Assembly (NCBI GenBank): GCA_017993835.1
Contig: JAGOLX010000009.1
Location: forward strand, 1-64,000
From: Phycisphaerae bacterium
GTDB lineage: Bacteria > Planctomycetota > Phycisphaerae > Sedimentisphaerales > Anaerobacaceae
DNA length: 64,000 nucleotides
Direction of reading: 5' to 3'
In this document: positions 8,688 to 20,510 of the stretch, one piece after another
Layout: every line of letters starts with the position of its first letter
Position numbering within the stretch: position 1 is the first letter of the stretch
Position numbers and translations under genes: made by a program
The notes under the pieces: model-generated
What the model saw: the letters and a program-made list of their open reading frames with translations, nothing else
Told to the model about the DNA's origin: nothing
Databases searched by the model: none

Positions 8688-11120
8688 ATGGATAAATACG
8701 TTTGCATACACGGGCACTTCTATCAACCGCCGAGGGAGAACCCGTGGCTGGAATACGTCGAGCTGCAGGATTCGGCCTATCCGTATCACGACTGGAACGC
8801 GAGAATCACGGAAGAATGTTACAGGCAAAACGCCGTATCGAGGATTTTGGGACCCGACCGGCGGATCATTGAGATCGTCAGCAATTACGAGAGCATCAGT
8901 TTCGATTTCGGCCCGACGCTGATGTACTGGCTGGAATCGCACGCCCCGGACGTGTATGAAATGGTCCTGGACGCCGACCGGCGCAGCCAGCAGCGGTTCT
9001 CCGGCCACGGCTGTGCGGTCGCCCAGGGGTACAACCACATGGTGATGCCCCTGGCGAATGCGAAAGACAAGCAGACCCAGACCTTCTGGGGCGTCGAGGA
9101 TTTCAAAATGCGGTTCGGCAGGGCCCCGGAGGGGATGTGGCTGCCCGAGACCGCGGTGGATCTGGCCACGCTCGAGATCCTGGTCGATCACGGGATCAAG
9201 TTCACGATCCTGGCGCCTCGCCAGGCCAAGCGGGTTCGCCGGCTCACCGGGGCGCGCCGCTGGCGGGACGTGAACGAGGGGGATCTGGACACGACAGTGC
9301 CGTACCTCTGCAACCTGCCCTCCGGACGGCAGATCGCCATATTTTTCTACAATGGTCCGGTCTCGCACGGCATCGCCTACGGCGGACTGCTCCATAGCGG
9401 CGAGAACTTCGCCATGCGGATGGTCAATTCCTTCCCGAACGACGGCGAACAGGCCCGCCTGGTGCATGTGGCCACCGATGGCGAGTCCTTCGGCCACCAC
9501 CATCATCACGGCGACATGGCGCTGGCCTACTGCCTGCACCATATCGACGCGAGTCGCATGGCCCGGATCACGATCTATGCGGAGTACCTGGAGAGATATC
9601 CGCCGGACAACGAAGTGGAGATCTGGGAGAACAGCTCCTGGAGCTGTGCGCACGGCGTCGAACGATGGCGCAGCAACTGCGGGTGCGCCGCCGACCAGGG
9701 CCGTTCGGGCCAGCAGCAGTGGCGGGCGCCCCTGCGCGAGGCCATGGACTGGCTCCGCGACCGCATGGTGTCCGTGTACCAGGACCGGATGTCCGCCTAC
9801 AACGCCGACCCCTGGCGGGTCCGCAACGAGTACATCCGAGTCGTCAACGACCGATGCGCGAAGAACGTGAACGGCTTCATCACGGAAATGGCCGGTCGGG
9901 AACTGGCGCAGCACGACAAAGTGACCTTCCTGAAGCTGCTCGAGATGCAGCGCAACGCCATGCTCATGTACACGAGCTGCGGTTGGTTCTTCGACAACAT
10001 CTCGGGCATCGAGACGGTGCAGGTGATGATGTACGCCTCGCGGGCGATGCAGTTGTGCCACGAGGTGCAGAACTGGAACCTGGAGCCGGACTTCAAGAAC
10101 ATGCTGGAGAACGCGCCGACGAATCGCCGGCCGTTCGCCAACGGCAGAGAGGTGTACGAGGCCTACGTCGAGCCGGCCCGGGTGGATCTGCACCGCGTCG
10201 GGGCGCACTTCGCGCTGAGCTCCGTGTTCGAGGAGTCGTCGGAAGAGAAACGGGCGATCTACTGCTACACCGCGACGATCGAGGATTTCGAGCACGTCGA
10301 GGCCGGCGTCCAGGTCCTCACGATGAATCGCGCGACGATCCGCTCGAACATCACGCTGGAGGAGTACGCGGTCGATTCCGCAGTGCTCTATCTGGGCGAT
10401 CACCACCTGTTCGCCTCGGTCCAGGGGCGCATGCCGGGCGAGCAGTTCAACCGGATTCGCCAGGAGCTGGTCAAGGCCTTCCGCAAGGGCGACAGCAACG
10501 AGGTTATGCGCCTGATGAACGTGGCCTTCGACAGCAAGAACTACTCGCTGACCCACCTGTTCAAAGACCAGCAGCGACAGATCCTCAACGGGCTGCTCGA
10601 AAGCACGTGGGAGGAGATCGAGAGTTCGTTCCGGCACATCTACGAGCACAACTACGCGATCATGGCGATGATCCGGAACATGAACATGCCGTTGCCGAAG
10701 GCCCTGTCGGCGCCGGCCGAGTTCATCCTGAACGAGGACATCTGCTCCGCGATCCAGGCGGACCGCATCGACCTGAACCGGCTGCGGGATCTCGCGGACG
10801 AGGCGGAGCGCCTGTCGTTGACGCTGGATCGGGAGCGACTGAGCTTCGAGGCCAGCCACAAGATCAATAATATGGCCAGCATCTGGGAGGGCTCGCCGGA
10901 GGATATCGACCTGCTGTGGTCGATGGAGAAGGGCCTGGAGATCCTCCGCGTGCTCACGCCGGACATGGACTTGCAGCACGCCCAGAACGTGTTCTTCACG
11001 ATCTCGCGGAGCAAATACCCCGAGATGAAGCGAAAGGCCGCTGCGGCGGACGAGAAGGCCGCGAGCTGGGTCGAGCATTTCGGGCACTTGGCCCAGCGTC
11101 TCGGACTGGCGATACCCTAA
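8688..11120 (+). CDS. Glycoside hydrolase family 57 protein with DUF3536
   Basis: 810 residues. The N-terminus has the GH57 signature HGHFYQPPRENPW. The expected nucleophile glutamate is in the segment MWLPETAVD, and the acid/base aspartate probably lies in ATDGESFGHHHHH. The C-terminal half is the DUF3536 helical region (QLCHEVQNWNLEPDF, SLTHLFKDQQRQIL). No signal peptide is visible, so it should act on cytoplasmic alpha-glucan, probably as an amylase or branching/debranching activity in glycogen turnover. The start at 8688 follows AGAAAGG. It leads a group of alpha-glucan genes with malQ directly downstream; an AT-rich inverted repeat separates the two. Confidence 0.88.
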   Translation: MDKYVCIHGHFYQPPRENPWLEYVELQDSAYPYHDWNARITEECYRQNAVSRILGPDRRIIEIVSNYESISFDFGPTLMYWLESHAPDVYEMVLDADRRSQQRFSGHGCAVAQGYNHMVMPLANAKDKQTQTFWGVEDFKMRFGRAPEGMWLPETAVDLATLEILVDHGIKFTILAPRQAKRVRRLTGARRWRDVNEGDLDTTVPYLCNLPSGRQIAIFFYNGPVSHGIAYGGLLHSGENFAMRMVNSFPNDGEQARLVHVATDGESFGHHHHHGDMALAYCLHHIDASRMARITIYAEYLERYPPDNEVEIWENSSWSCAHGVERWRSNCGCAADQGRSGQQQWRAPLREAMDWLRDRMVSVYQDRMSAYNADPWRVRNEYIRVVNDRCAKNVNGFITEMAGRELAQHDKVTFLKLLEMQRNAMLMYTSCGWFFDNISGIETVQVMMYASRAMQLCHEVQNWNLEPDFKNMLENAPTNRRPFANGREVYEAYVEPARVDLHRVGAHFALSSVFEESSEEKRAIYCYTATIEDFEHVEAGVQVLTMNRATIRSNITLEEYAVDSAVLYLGDHHLFASVQGRMPGEQFNRIRQELVKAFRKGDSNEVMRLMNVAFDSKNYSLTHLFKDQQRQILNGLLESTWEEIESSFRHIYEHNYAIMAMIRNMNMPLPKALSAPAEFILNEDICSAIQADRIDLNRLRDLADEAERLSLTLDRERLSFEASHKINNMASIWEGSPEDIDLLWSMEKGLEILRVLTPDMDLQHAQNVFFTISRSKYPEMKRKAAAADEKAASWVEHFGHLAQRLGLAIP

Positions 11121-11122
11121 GG

Positions 11123-11240
11123 CATTTACTATTTGCGATTTACGATTTACAATTTGCGGCAGCCCTGTGGCGTGTTCTCGTTCTGGTGGGATCGTCCGGG
11201 CTGGTGGAAAATCGTAAATAGTAAATCATAAATAGGAAAT
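11123..11240. repeat. AT-rich inverted-repeat element between GH57 gene and malQ
   Basis: ATTTACTATTTGCGATTT (11124-11141) recurs inverted as AAATCGTAAATAGTAAAT (11208-11225). Both lie in an AT-rich block that contrasts with the GC-rich neighbours; the middle of the element is GC-rich. It looks like a miniature dispersed element or a stable RNA hairpin inside the operon. Confidence 0.5.
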
Positions 11241-11246
11241 CTGCCT

Positions 11247-12746
11247 GTGCTCACACGACGATCCAGCGGCATTCTGATGCATGTCACGTCCCTGCCCGCG
11301 AAGTATGGGGTGGGGGACTTCGGCCCCGCGGCGTACCAGTTCGCCGACTTCCTCCAGGCGGCGGGCCAGAACTATTGGCAGATGCTCCCGTTGAATCACA
11401 CGACGGCCAAGACGGGCTACTCGCCTTACAACTGCTTCTCGGCCTTCGCGGGCCACTCGCTGCTGATCAGTCCGGACCTGCTGTGCGAGGACGGCCTGCT
11501 GCGCCGGGCGGAACTCTCGGATTTGCCGGCGTTTCCCGCCGAGACGGTGGACTACGACAGGGCGGCCGCGTGCAAGGGCCCGCTGTTCGACGCGGCCTTC
11601 GCGCGGTTCCAGAGCCGCGCCAAGCCGGCAGACTACGAGGAGTTCCTTCACCGCCACCATGCGTGGCTGGAACCCTATGCCCTCTTTGTGGCCCTGCGCA
11701 AGCGGTTCCGGAATCGGCTCTGGTGCGACTGGCCGGCGGCCCTGCGGGATGGCAAGGGCCGGGCCCTGGAGGCGGCCGGCAGCGAATTGCGCGAGCCGAT
11801 CGAACGGGAGCGCTTCCTGCAGTACGTCTTCTACCGGCAGTATCTCCGTCTGAAGCGGTACTGCAACGAGCGGGGCATCCAGGTGGCCGGCGATATCCCG
11901 ATCTACGTCGCCCACGACAGCGCCGACGTCTGGTCGCATCCGGACCTGTTCAAGCTGACGCGGGACAAGAGACCGCGTCTGGTGGCGGGCGTGCCGCCGG
12001 ACTACTTCAGCAAAACCGGCCAGCTCTGGGGCAATCCCGTCTACAACTGGGACCGGCTCGAAGAGACCCGCTTCGACTGGTGGATTCGCCGGCTCAAGCA
12101 CAATCTGACGTTGTTCGACTTCGTCCGGGTCGATCACTTCCGCGGCTTCGTCGATTTCTGGGAAGTGCCTGCCGGTCACAAGACCGCGATTCGCGGGCGG
12201 TGGGCACAGGCGCCGCACGCGCAGTTCTTCCGCGAACTGTTCCGCCAGATCCCGTTCGCCGCGATCTTCGCGGAGGACCTGGGCTTCATCACGGCCGACG
12301 TGAGGGAGGTCGTATCGACGTACGGATTCCCGCGGATGGCGGTGCTGCAGTTCGCGTTCGACGGGGACCCCGCCCGCAACGTGCACATGCCGCACAACTA
12401 CAGCGAGAACTTGATCGTCTACACGGGCACCCACGACAACAACACGACGCGAGGCTGGTTCGAGAAGGACCTCGCGAAAGCGACCCGGCAAAGGCTGTTC
12501 GACTACCTTGGGCGCAAGGTCCCGGCCTCCGACGTCTCGTGGGAGCTGATGCGGATCGCGATGGCCTCGGTGGCGAAGATCGCCATCGTTCCGATGCAGG
12601 ACGTGCTCGGACTGGGCTCCGCGGCCCGGATGAACTTCCCCGCCAAATCGCAGGGCAACTGGCGATGGCGGATGCGCTCGGGCCAGACCACGTCCCTAGT
12701 GGCCGAGCGGCTGCGGAAACTCACGGTAGCCTACGCGCGAGCGTGA
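11247..12746 (+). CDS. malQ: 4-alpha-glucanotransferase (amylomaltase, GH77)
   Basis: 499 residues, the normal length for bacterial MalQ. It transfers alpha-1,4-glucan segments between malto-oligosaccharides in the cytoplasm. GH77 signatures are present: GILMHVTSLPAKYGVGDFG near the N-terminus, the 250-loop region with GVPPDYFSKTGQLWGNPVYNW, the catalytic aspartate in FVRVDHFRGF, the acid/base glutamate in FAEDLGFIT and the third acid in TGTHDNNTTRGW. The start is GTG with AGGAA upstream. It converges on glgB with an 18-base gap, and its neighbours are all enzymes of glycogen or trehalose metabolism. Confidence 0.93.
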   Translation: MLTRRSSGILMHVTSLPAKYGVGDFGPAAYQFADFLQAAGQNYWQMLPLNHTTAKTGYSPYNCFSAFAGHSLLISPDLLCEDGLLRRAELSDLPAFPAETVDYDRAAACKGPLFDAAFARFQSRAKPADYEEFLHRHHAWLEPYALFVALRKRFRNRLWCDWPAALRDGKGRALEAAGSELREPIERERFLQYVFYRQYLRLKRYCNERGIQVAGDIPIYVAHDSADVWSHPDLFKLTRDKRPRLVAGVPPDYFSKTGQLWGNPVYNWDRLEETRFDWWIRRLKHNLTLFDFVRVDHFRGFVDFWEVPAGHKTAIRGRWAQAPHAQFFRELFRQIPFAAIFAEDLGFITADVREVVSTYGFPRMAVLQFAFDGDPARNVHMPHNYSENLIVYTGTHDNNTTRGWFEKDLAKATRQRLFDYLGRKVPASDVSWELMRIAMASVAKIAIVPMQDVLGLGSAARMNFPAKSQGNWRWRMRSGQTTSLVAERLRKLTVAYARA

Positions 12747-12764
12747 CAGAAGCGACCGGCCGGA

Positions 12765-14729
12765 TCACTCGATCTGGATGGGCACGGAGGTCTCCGCGGG
12801 CGGCAGTTGCCTTCGGAACACGACAATCCCCAGCGGGGGAAGCGTCGCCGAGAGCGTGTAGTCGAATTTCCCGTAGAAGGATGTTTGCATGGCCTCGACG
12901 CCGCCTTTGTTGCCTTGGCCGCTGCCGCAGTATTCCTGTGCGTCGCTGTTGAGGATCTCCTGCCAGAATCCGCCGCGAGGGACCCCGATCCGGTAGTTGG
13001 GTCGGACCACCGGCGTGAAGTTGCAGGCGACGGCCAGGAAGGTGTCCGCCGCCCGGTTCTTGCGGATATAGGTAATCACGCTGTCATCCGCGTCGCAATA
13101 GTCGATCCACTCGAAGCCCTGGCCGTGGAAGTCCGTCTCGTACAGGGCCGGCTCGTTGCGGTACAGGTGGTTGAGGTCGCGGACCCACTGCTGGATGGCC
13201 GCGTGCTTCGGATCGTCGAGCAGGTGCCAGTCGAGACTGTGGTCGTGCTGCCACTCCGCGTACTGGGCGAACTCGCCGCCCATGAACAGGAGCTTCTTGC
13301 CCGGATGGGTGTACATGTAGCCCAGGAGCAGGCGGAGATTGGCACGCTTCTGCCAGTCGTCGCCCGGCATCTTGTTATAGAGCGAGCACTTGCCGTGAAC
13401 GACTTCGTCGTGCGACAGCGGCAGGATGAAGTTCTCGGAGAACGCGTACACGCTGGAGAATGTCAGACTGCCCTGGTGGAATTTCCGATAGATGCAGTCC
13501 TTTGTGAAATACTCGAGGGTGTCGTGCATCCAGCCCATGTTCCACTTCATGCCGAAGCCGAGTCCGCCGGTCTCGACGGGCTTGGTCACCATGGGCCAGG
13601 CCGTCGATTCCTCCGCGATCGACTGGATGTGCGGAAAATCGCGATAGACCATTTCGTTGAAGCGCCGGAGGAAGTTGATGGCCTCGATGTTCTCCCGACC
13701 GCCGTACTGGTTGGGAATCCACTCGCCTTCCTTGCGGGAGTAGTCCAGGTACAGCATGGAGGCGACCGCGTCGACCCGCAGGGCGTCCGCGTGGTACTTG
13801 TCGAGCCAGAACATGGCACTGCTGATGAGATAGGAGCGGACTTCGTGCCGGCCGTAGTTGAACACGGCGCTTTTCCAGTCCGGGTGGAAGCCCAGACGCG
13901 GATCGCAATGCTCGTAGAGGTGCGTGCCGTCGAAGTAGCCCAGGCCGTACTCGTCGGTGGGGAAATGCGACGGGACCCAGTCAAGGATCACACCGATCCC
14001 GTTGCGATGCAGGTAGTCGATGAGGTACATCAGGTCCTGCGGAGACCCATACCGGCTCGTCGGCGCGAAGTAGCCCAACGTCTGATAACCCCACGACGGG
14101 TAGAACGGATGCTCCATGACCGGCAGGAACTCCACGTGCGTGAAGCCCATGTCCTTTACGTATCTGGCGAGCGGCTCGGCGATTTCGTTGTAGCTGAGCA
14201 GCCGGCCCGGATTGCCGGGGTCGCGCCGCCAGGAGCCCAGATGGACCTCGTAGATGCTCACCGGCGAATGGAGCGAATTGCGCTGGGCCTGTTGCTGAAT
14301 CCAGGCGTCATCGCCCCAGCGATACTCCAGGTCCCAGACCATCGACGCCGTCCGAGGCGGCGTCTCCCAGAAGAAGGCGAACGGATCGCCCTTGTCTACG
14401 GAGTAGTGGTTGTGACTCGAGACGATGTGGTACTTGTATAGAGCGCCTCTGCCGAGGTCGGGGATAAAGCCTTCCCAGATTCCCGAATTATCCCATCTTG
14501 CCGAGAGCGGGTGCCTCTGCGGATTCCACTGGTTGAAGTCGCCGACGACGGAGACTCTCCTGGCGTTCGGCGCCCAGACGGCGAACTGCGTCCCTCGCAC
14601 GCCGTCCTTCTCCACGACATGAGCGCCCATCTTCTCGTAGAGCCGGAAGTGATTGCCTTCCTTGTATAGGTAGATGTCGTGATCCGTCAGCAGGCTGGCG
14701 TCTGTCAGCACCAGGTTCTGATCCTTCAT
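12765..14729 (-). CDS. glgB: 1,4-alpha-glucan branching enzyme (GH13)
   Basis: 654 residues. It forms alpha-1,6 branches in glycogen. An N-terminal CBM48 domain ([21 protein letters not shown]) is followed by the GH13 barrel with the conserved regions [22 protein letters not shown] (nucleophile Asp), [10 protein letters not shown] (acid/base Glu) and [11 protein letters not shown] (third Asp), then an all-beta C-terminal domain. The start at 14729 is set by GGAGG five bases before the ATG and because the CBM48 follows directly. The treS-maltokinase gene lies 75 bases upstream on the same strand, so the two are probably co-transcribed. Confidence 0.94.
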   Translation of the reverse strand: MKDQNLVLTDASLLTDHDIYLYKEGNHFRLYEKMGAHVVEKDGVRGTQFAVWAPNARRVSVVGDFNQWNPQRHPLSARWDNSGIWEGFIPDLGRGALYKYHIVSSHNHYSVDKGDPFAFFWETPPRTASMVWDLEYRWGDDAWIQQQAQRNSLHSPVSIYEVHLGSWRRDPGNPGRLLSYNEIAEPLARYVKDMGFTHVEFLPVMEHPFYPSWGYQTLGYFAPTSRYGSPQDLMYLIDYLHRNGIGVILDWVPSHFPTDEYGLGYFDGTHLYEHCDPRLGFHPDWKSAVFNYGRHEVRSYLISSAMFWLDKYHADALRVDAVASMLYLDYSRKEGEWIPNQYGGRENIEAINFLRRFNEMVYRDFPHIQSIAEESTAWPMVTKPVETGGLGFGMKWNMGWMHDTLEYFTKDCIYRKFHQGSLTFSSVYAFSENFILPLSHDEVVHGKCSLYNKMPGDDWQKRANLRLLLGYMYTHPGKKLLFMGGEFAQYAEWQHDHSLDWHLLDDPKHAAIQQWVRDLNHLYRNEPALYETDFHGQGFEWIDYCDADDSVITYIRKNRAADTFLAVACNFTPVVRPNYRIGVPRGGFWQEILNSDAQEYCGSGQGNKGGVEAMQTSFYGKFDYTLSATLPPLGIVVFRRQLPPAETSVPIQIE

Positions 14730-14804
14730 GAAGCCTCCATGCACCGTCTTGAAACACCGCGAGGGACCTGCAAAGCGCAAAAGAGACGCTTTGCGCCCGA
14801 CGCG

Positions 14805-18116
<3,312 letters not shown>

Positions 18117-18382
18117 CTGTCGTAACCTCCCCTATCCGAGCGCATCCGGGTTGTTCGGCTCCGAAGTTCCCCTTCTCTGGGTCCTCAACGGGCGGACCTC
18201 AGCGGACCTTTCTCGCGAGCATACCAAATACGGTCCCGGCCCGCAAAGGTTTTGACAGATTCGCTCGGGCCCCGGCGCAGGGGGATTTCGTGTCGGCCCG
18301 TTGCCACGACCGCCGATGCGCGGTACAACCTCCCACGTGTACGCAGCAGGATCGGTCGGGTGAAATGTGGGAGGATCTACGG

Positions 18383-19834
18383 ATGGCGTCGCATTCACGA
18401 GACAGGAGAGTACAAATCGCATGGATGGTTGGCGCGCTCGCGATTCTCGGTCAGACCGGGACGGATGCTGCTGCCGAGGAATGCCGGTTCGAAGCGGCAG
18501 CCAAACAGCGGGTTATCGTCTTGACGGACATCACAAACGAGCCGGATGACGAGGAATCCATGGTCCGCTTCCTGGTCTACGCCAACGAGTACGATGTGGA
18601 AGGCTTGATCGCGACGACCTCCGTATGGTTGAGAGACAAGGTCCGACCCGACAAGATCCGCGAGCGAGTGGAAGCCTACGGCCAGGTCCGCGAGAACCTG
18701 TTGAAGCATGCTCCTGATTACCCGCCTGCTGAAGCCCTCCTGAACCTCATCAAGGCTGGCCTGCCTGAGTTCGGGATGCAGGGCGTTGGTCCCGGCAAGC
18801 AGTCGGAGGGCTCGCGTCACATCATCGAGGTCGTGGACCGGGCGGACGAGCGACCCGTGTGGATCTGTGTCTGGGGTGGAGCCAACTGTCTGGCACAAGC
18901 CCTGTGGGACGTGAAGAGCACTCGCAGCGAGGGCCAACTCGACGCCTTCGTCTCGAAGCTCCGCGTCTACACCATCTCCGATCAGGATGACGCGGGTCGG
19001 TGGATGCGCGCGACCTTCGCGAGGCTCTTCTACATCGTCACGCCCAGCAGCGTGGACAACCGGGAGTACTATCGGGCCACCTGGACGGGTATTTCAGGAG
19101 ATCGGAGATACCAAAACGGTCCGATGCACCGGTTCGAACTGGTGGACAATCCCTGGCTCCAGGCCAACATCATCGAGGGCCACGGGCCCCTGGGCGCCCT
19201 GTATCCTCGATTCGTCTACATCATGGAAGGAGACACACCATCGTTTCTGGGCTTGATCGACAACGGTTTGGGCAGCTCCATGAGCCCTTCCCACGGGGGA
19301 TGGGGCGGGCGCTATGTCCTCCATCCGTGCTACGGGGAGATCCGCCCGATCTGGACGAATGTGAACGACGCCCGCGACACGGTCGTGGCCGAGAATGGCG
19401 TCGCGTGCACGTCGGCGCAGGCGACGATTTGGCGATGGCGGGAGGCCTATCAGCACGATTTCGCGGCCCGCATGGATTGGTGCGTGGCAGACGCCTACGA
19501 GAAGGCGAATCACAATCCCGCGGCCGTTGTGCGGGGCGACAAGACCAAGGCCGTGGTCAACCTGACGGTGCGCCCCGGTCAGATCGTTACTTTGGACGCC
19601 TCTGGGAGCTACGACCCCGATGGCGACGAGATCTCCTGTCGGTGGTTTGTCTATGCGGAAGCCGGCACGTACCGGGGCACGGTGGAAATCGAGCGGCCTG
19701 CCATGGCGTTGGCGCGGGTGGCCGTACCGAAGACTGACGTTGCCCGGACGATTCATGTGATTCTGGAGGTCCGGGACAACGGGATTCCATCTCTCTTCAG
19801 CTATCGTCGTGTGATTCTCTGCGTCCAACCCTAG
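18383..19834 (+). CDS. Secreted DUF1593 (nucleoside-hydrolase-like) protein
   Basis: 483 residues. A signal sequence (IAWMVGALAILGQTGTDAAA) precedes a DUF1593 domain. It begins with RVIVLTDITNEPDDEESMVR, an Asp-rich metal-binding segment like that of inosine-uridine nucleoside hydrolases, and continues with FLVYANEYDVEGLIATTS and VWICVWGGANCLAQAL. The last 100 residues form the companion beta-sandwich (LTVRPGQIVTLDASGSYDPDGDE). In other bacteria such proteins accompany polysaccharide degradation; the substrate is unknown. The start at 18383 has GGGAGGA upstream and puts the signal peptide at the N-terminus. It is divergent from treS. Confidence 0.85.
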   Translation: MASHSRDRRVQIAWMVGALAILGQTGTDAAAEECRFEAAAKQRVIVLTDITNEPDDEESMVRFLVYANEYDVEGLIATTSVWLRDKVRPDKIRERVEAYGQVRENLLKHAPDYPPAEALLNLIKAGLPEFGMQGVGPGKQSEGSRHIIEVVDRADERPVWICVWGGANCLAQALWDVKSTRSEGQLDAFVSKLRVYTISDQDDAGRWMRATFARLFYIVTPSSVDNREYYRATWTGISGDRRYQNGPMHRFELVDNPWLQANIIEGHGPLGALYPRFVYIMEGDTPSFLGLIDNGLGSSMSPSHGGWGGRYVLHPCYGEIRPIWTNVNDARDTVVAENGVACTSAQATIWRWREAYQHDFAARMDWCVADAYEKANHNPAAVVRGDKTKAVVNLTVRPGQIVTLDASGSYDPDGDEISCRWFVYAEAGTYRGTVEIERPAMALARVAVPKTDVARTIHVILEVRDNGIPSLFSYRRVILCVQP

Positions 19835-19840
19835 CGGACT

Positions 19841-19866
19841 CAGTCCTATAACTCAGGTCAGGACTG
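19841..19866 (+). terminator. Short inverted repeat after the DUF1593 gene
   Basis: CAGTCCT (19841-19847) pairs with AGGACTG (19860-19866) across a 12-base loop. No T-run follows, so it may be a processing or weak termination hairpin rather than a classical terminator. Confidence 0.25.
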
Positions 19867-19923
19867 AAGTCGACCCGGTTTGTGGCCGATATGCCGATGT
19901 GTCCCAAGTGCAGGGGTGGATTC

Positions 19924-20403
19924 ATGTTACGAGATTATTGGGGACCGTCACCTGTGGCAAGAGCGTTCTCTCTCACTGAGTTGGTGATCGTGGTCGCGAT
20001 CCTGGGGATCATGGCGGCGATCGTACTCCCCTATTTCAATGGGGAGGCGACGCAGGCCAAAAGCGCAGCAGTCAAGGACAACCTGCGTGTTCTCCGGGAG
20101 GCGATCGAATTGTACACCACCAAGCATGGCGGGGTCGCACCGGGGTACACCGGCGGCAGTCCCAGCGGCACGCCGGACGCGGACTGCTTTGTCCAGCAAC
20201 TCATCGTCGAGGAAGAGTGCCTGCGACGGATGCCGGAGAATCCGTTCAACGATCTCGCCACAATTCTGATGGTCGCCGACGGCGACGCTTTTCCTTCGCC
20301 CGCTACAGGCGACTATGGATGGATCTACCAGCCGGCCACAAGAACTCTGCGCATCGACTGGCCCGGCTGCGACTTGGACGACGTCCCGTACTTGGATTAT
20401 TGA
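19924..20403 (+). CDS. GspG-like type II secretion/type IV pseudopilin
   Basis: 159 residues. It starts with a 14-residue leader followed by the class III prepilin motif A-FSLTELVIVVAILGIMAAI, with Glu at position 5 of the mature protein. A helix (QAKSAAVKDNLRVLREAIELYTTKHGG) and a small C-terminal beta domain follow. The protein should be cleaved and methylated by a prepilin peptidase and assembled into a pseudopilus. The start at 19924 has AGGGGTGG upstream; starting 14 codons earlier would add an unlikely CPKC stretch to the leader. No other secretion gene is adjacent, which is usual for the dispersed pseudopilins of planctomycetes. Confidence 0.8.
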   Translation: MLRDYWGPSPVARAFSLTELVIVVAILGIMAAIVLPYFNGEATQAKSAAVKDNLRVLREAIELYTTKHGGVAPGYTGGSPSGTPDADCFVQQLIVEEECLRRMPENPFNDLATILMVADGDAFPSPATGDYGWIYQPATRTLRIDWPGCDLDDVPYLDY

Positions 20404-20510
20404 CCTTGCTGCCGACGCCTCGTCGTGTCTCAGGGCCTTCATCCGCTTGTTCTCATCCGAGTTCCCGGCTATACTCCGCTTTTGCCTGTACCGTTAGGAA
20501 TGCTTTGCCC

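Noticed and set aside
8601-11087. An 828-codon open frame on the minus strand
   Set aside because: It is the full antisense shadow of the GH57 gene, made possible by high GC and codon bias; it has no domain character.
18252-18257. A perfect TTGACA before the DUF1593 gene
   Set aside because: No acceptable -10 hexamer lies 16-18 bases downstream.
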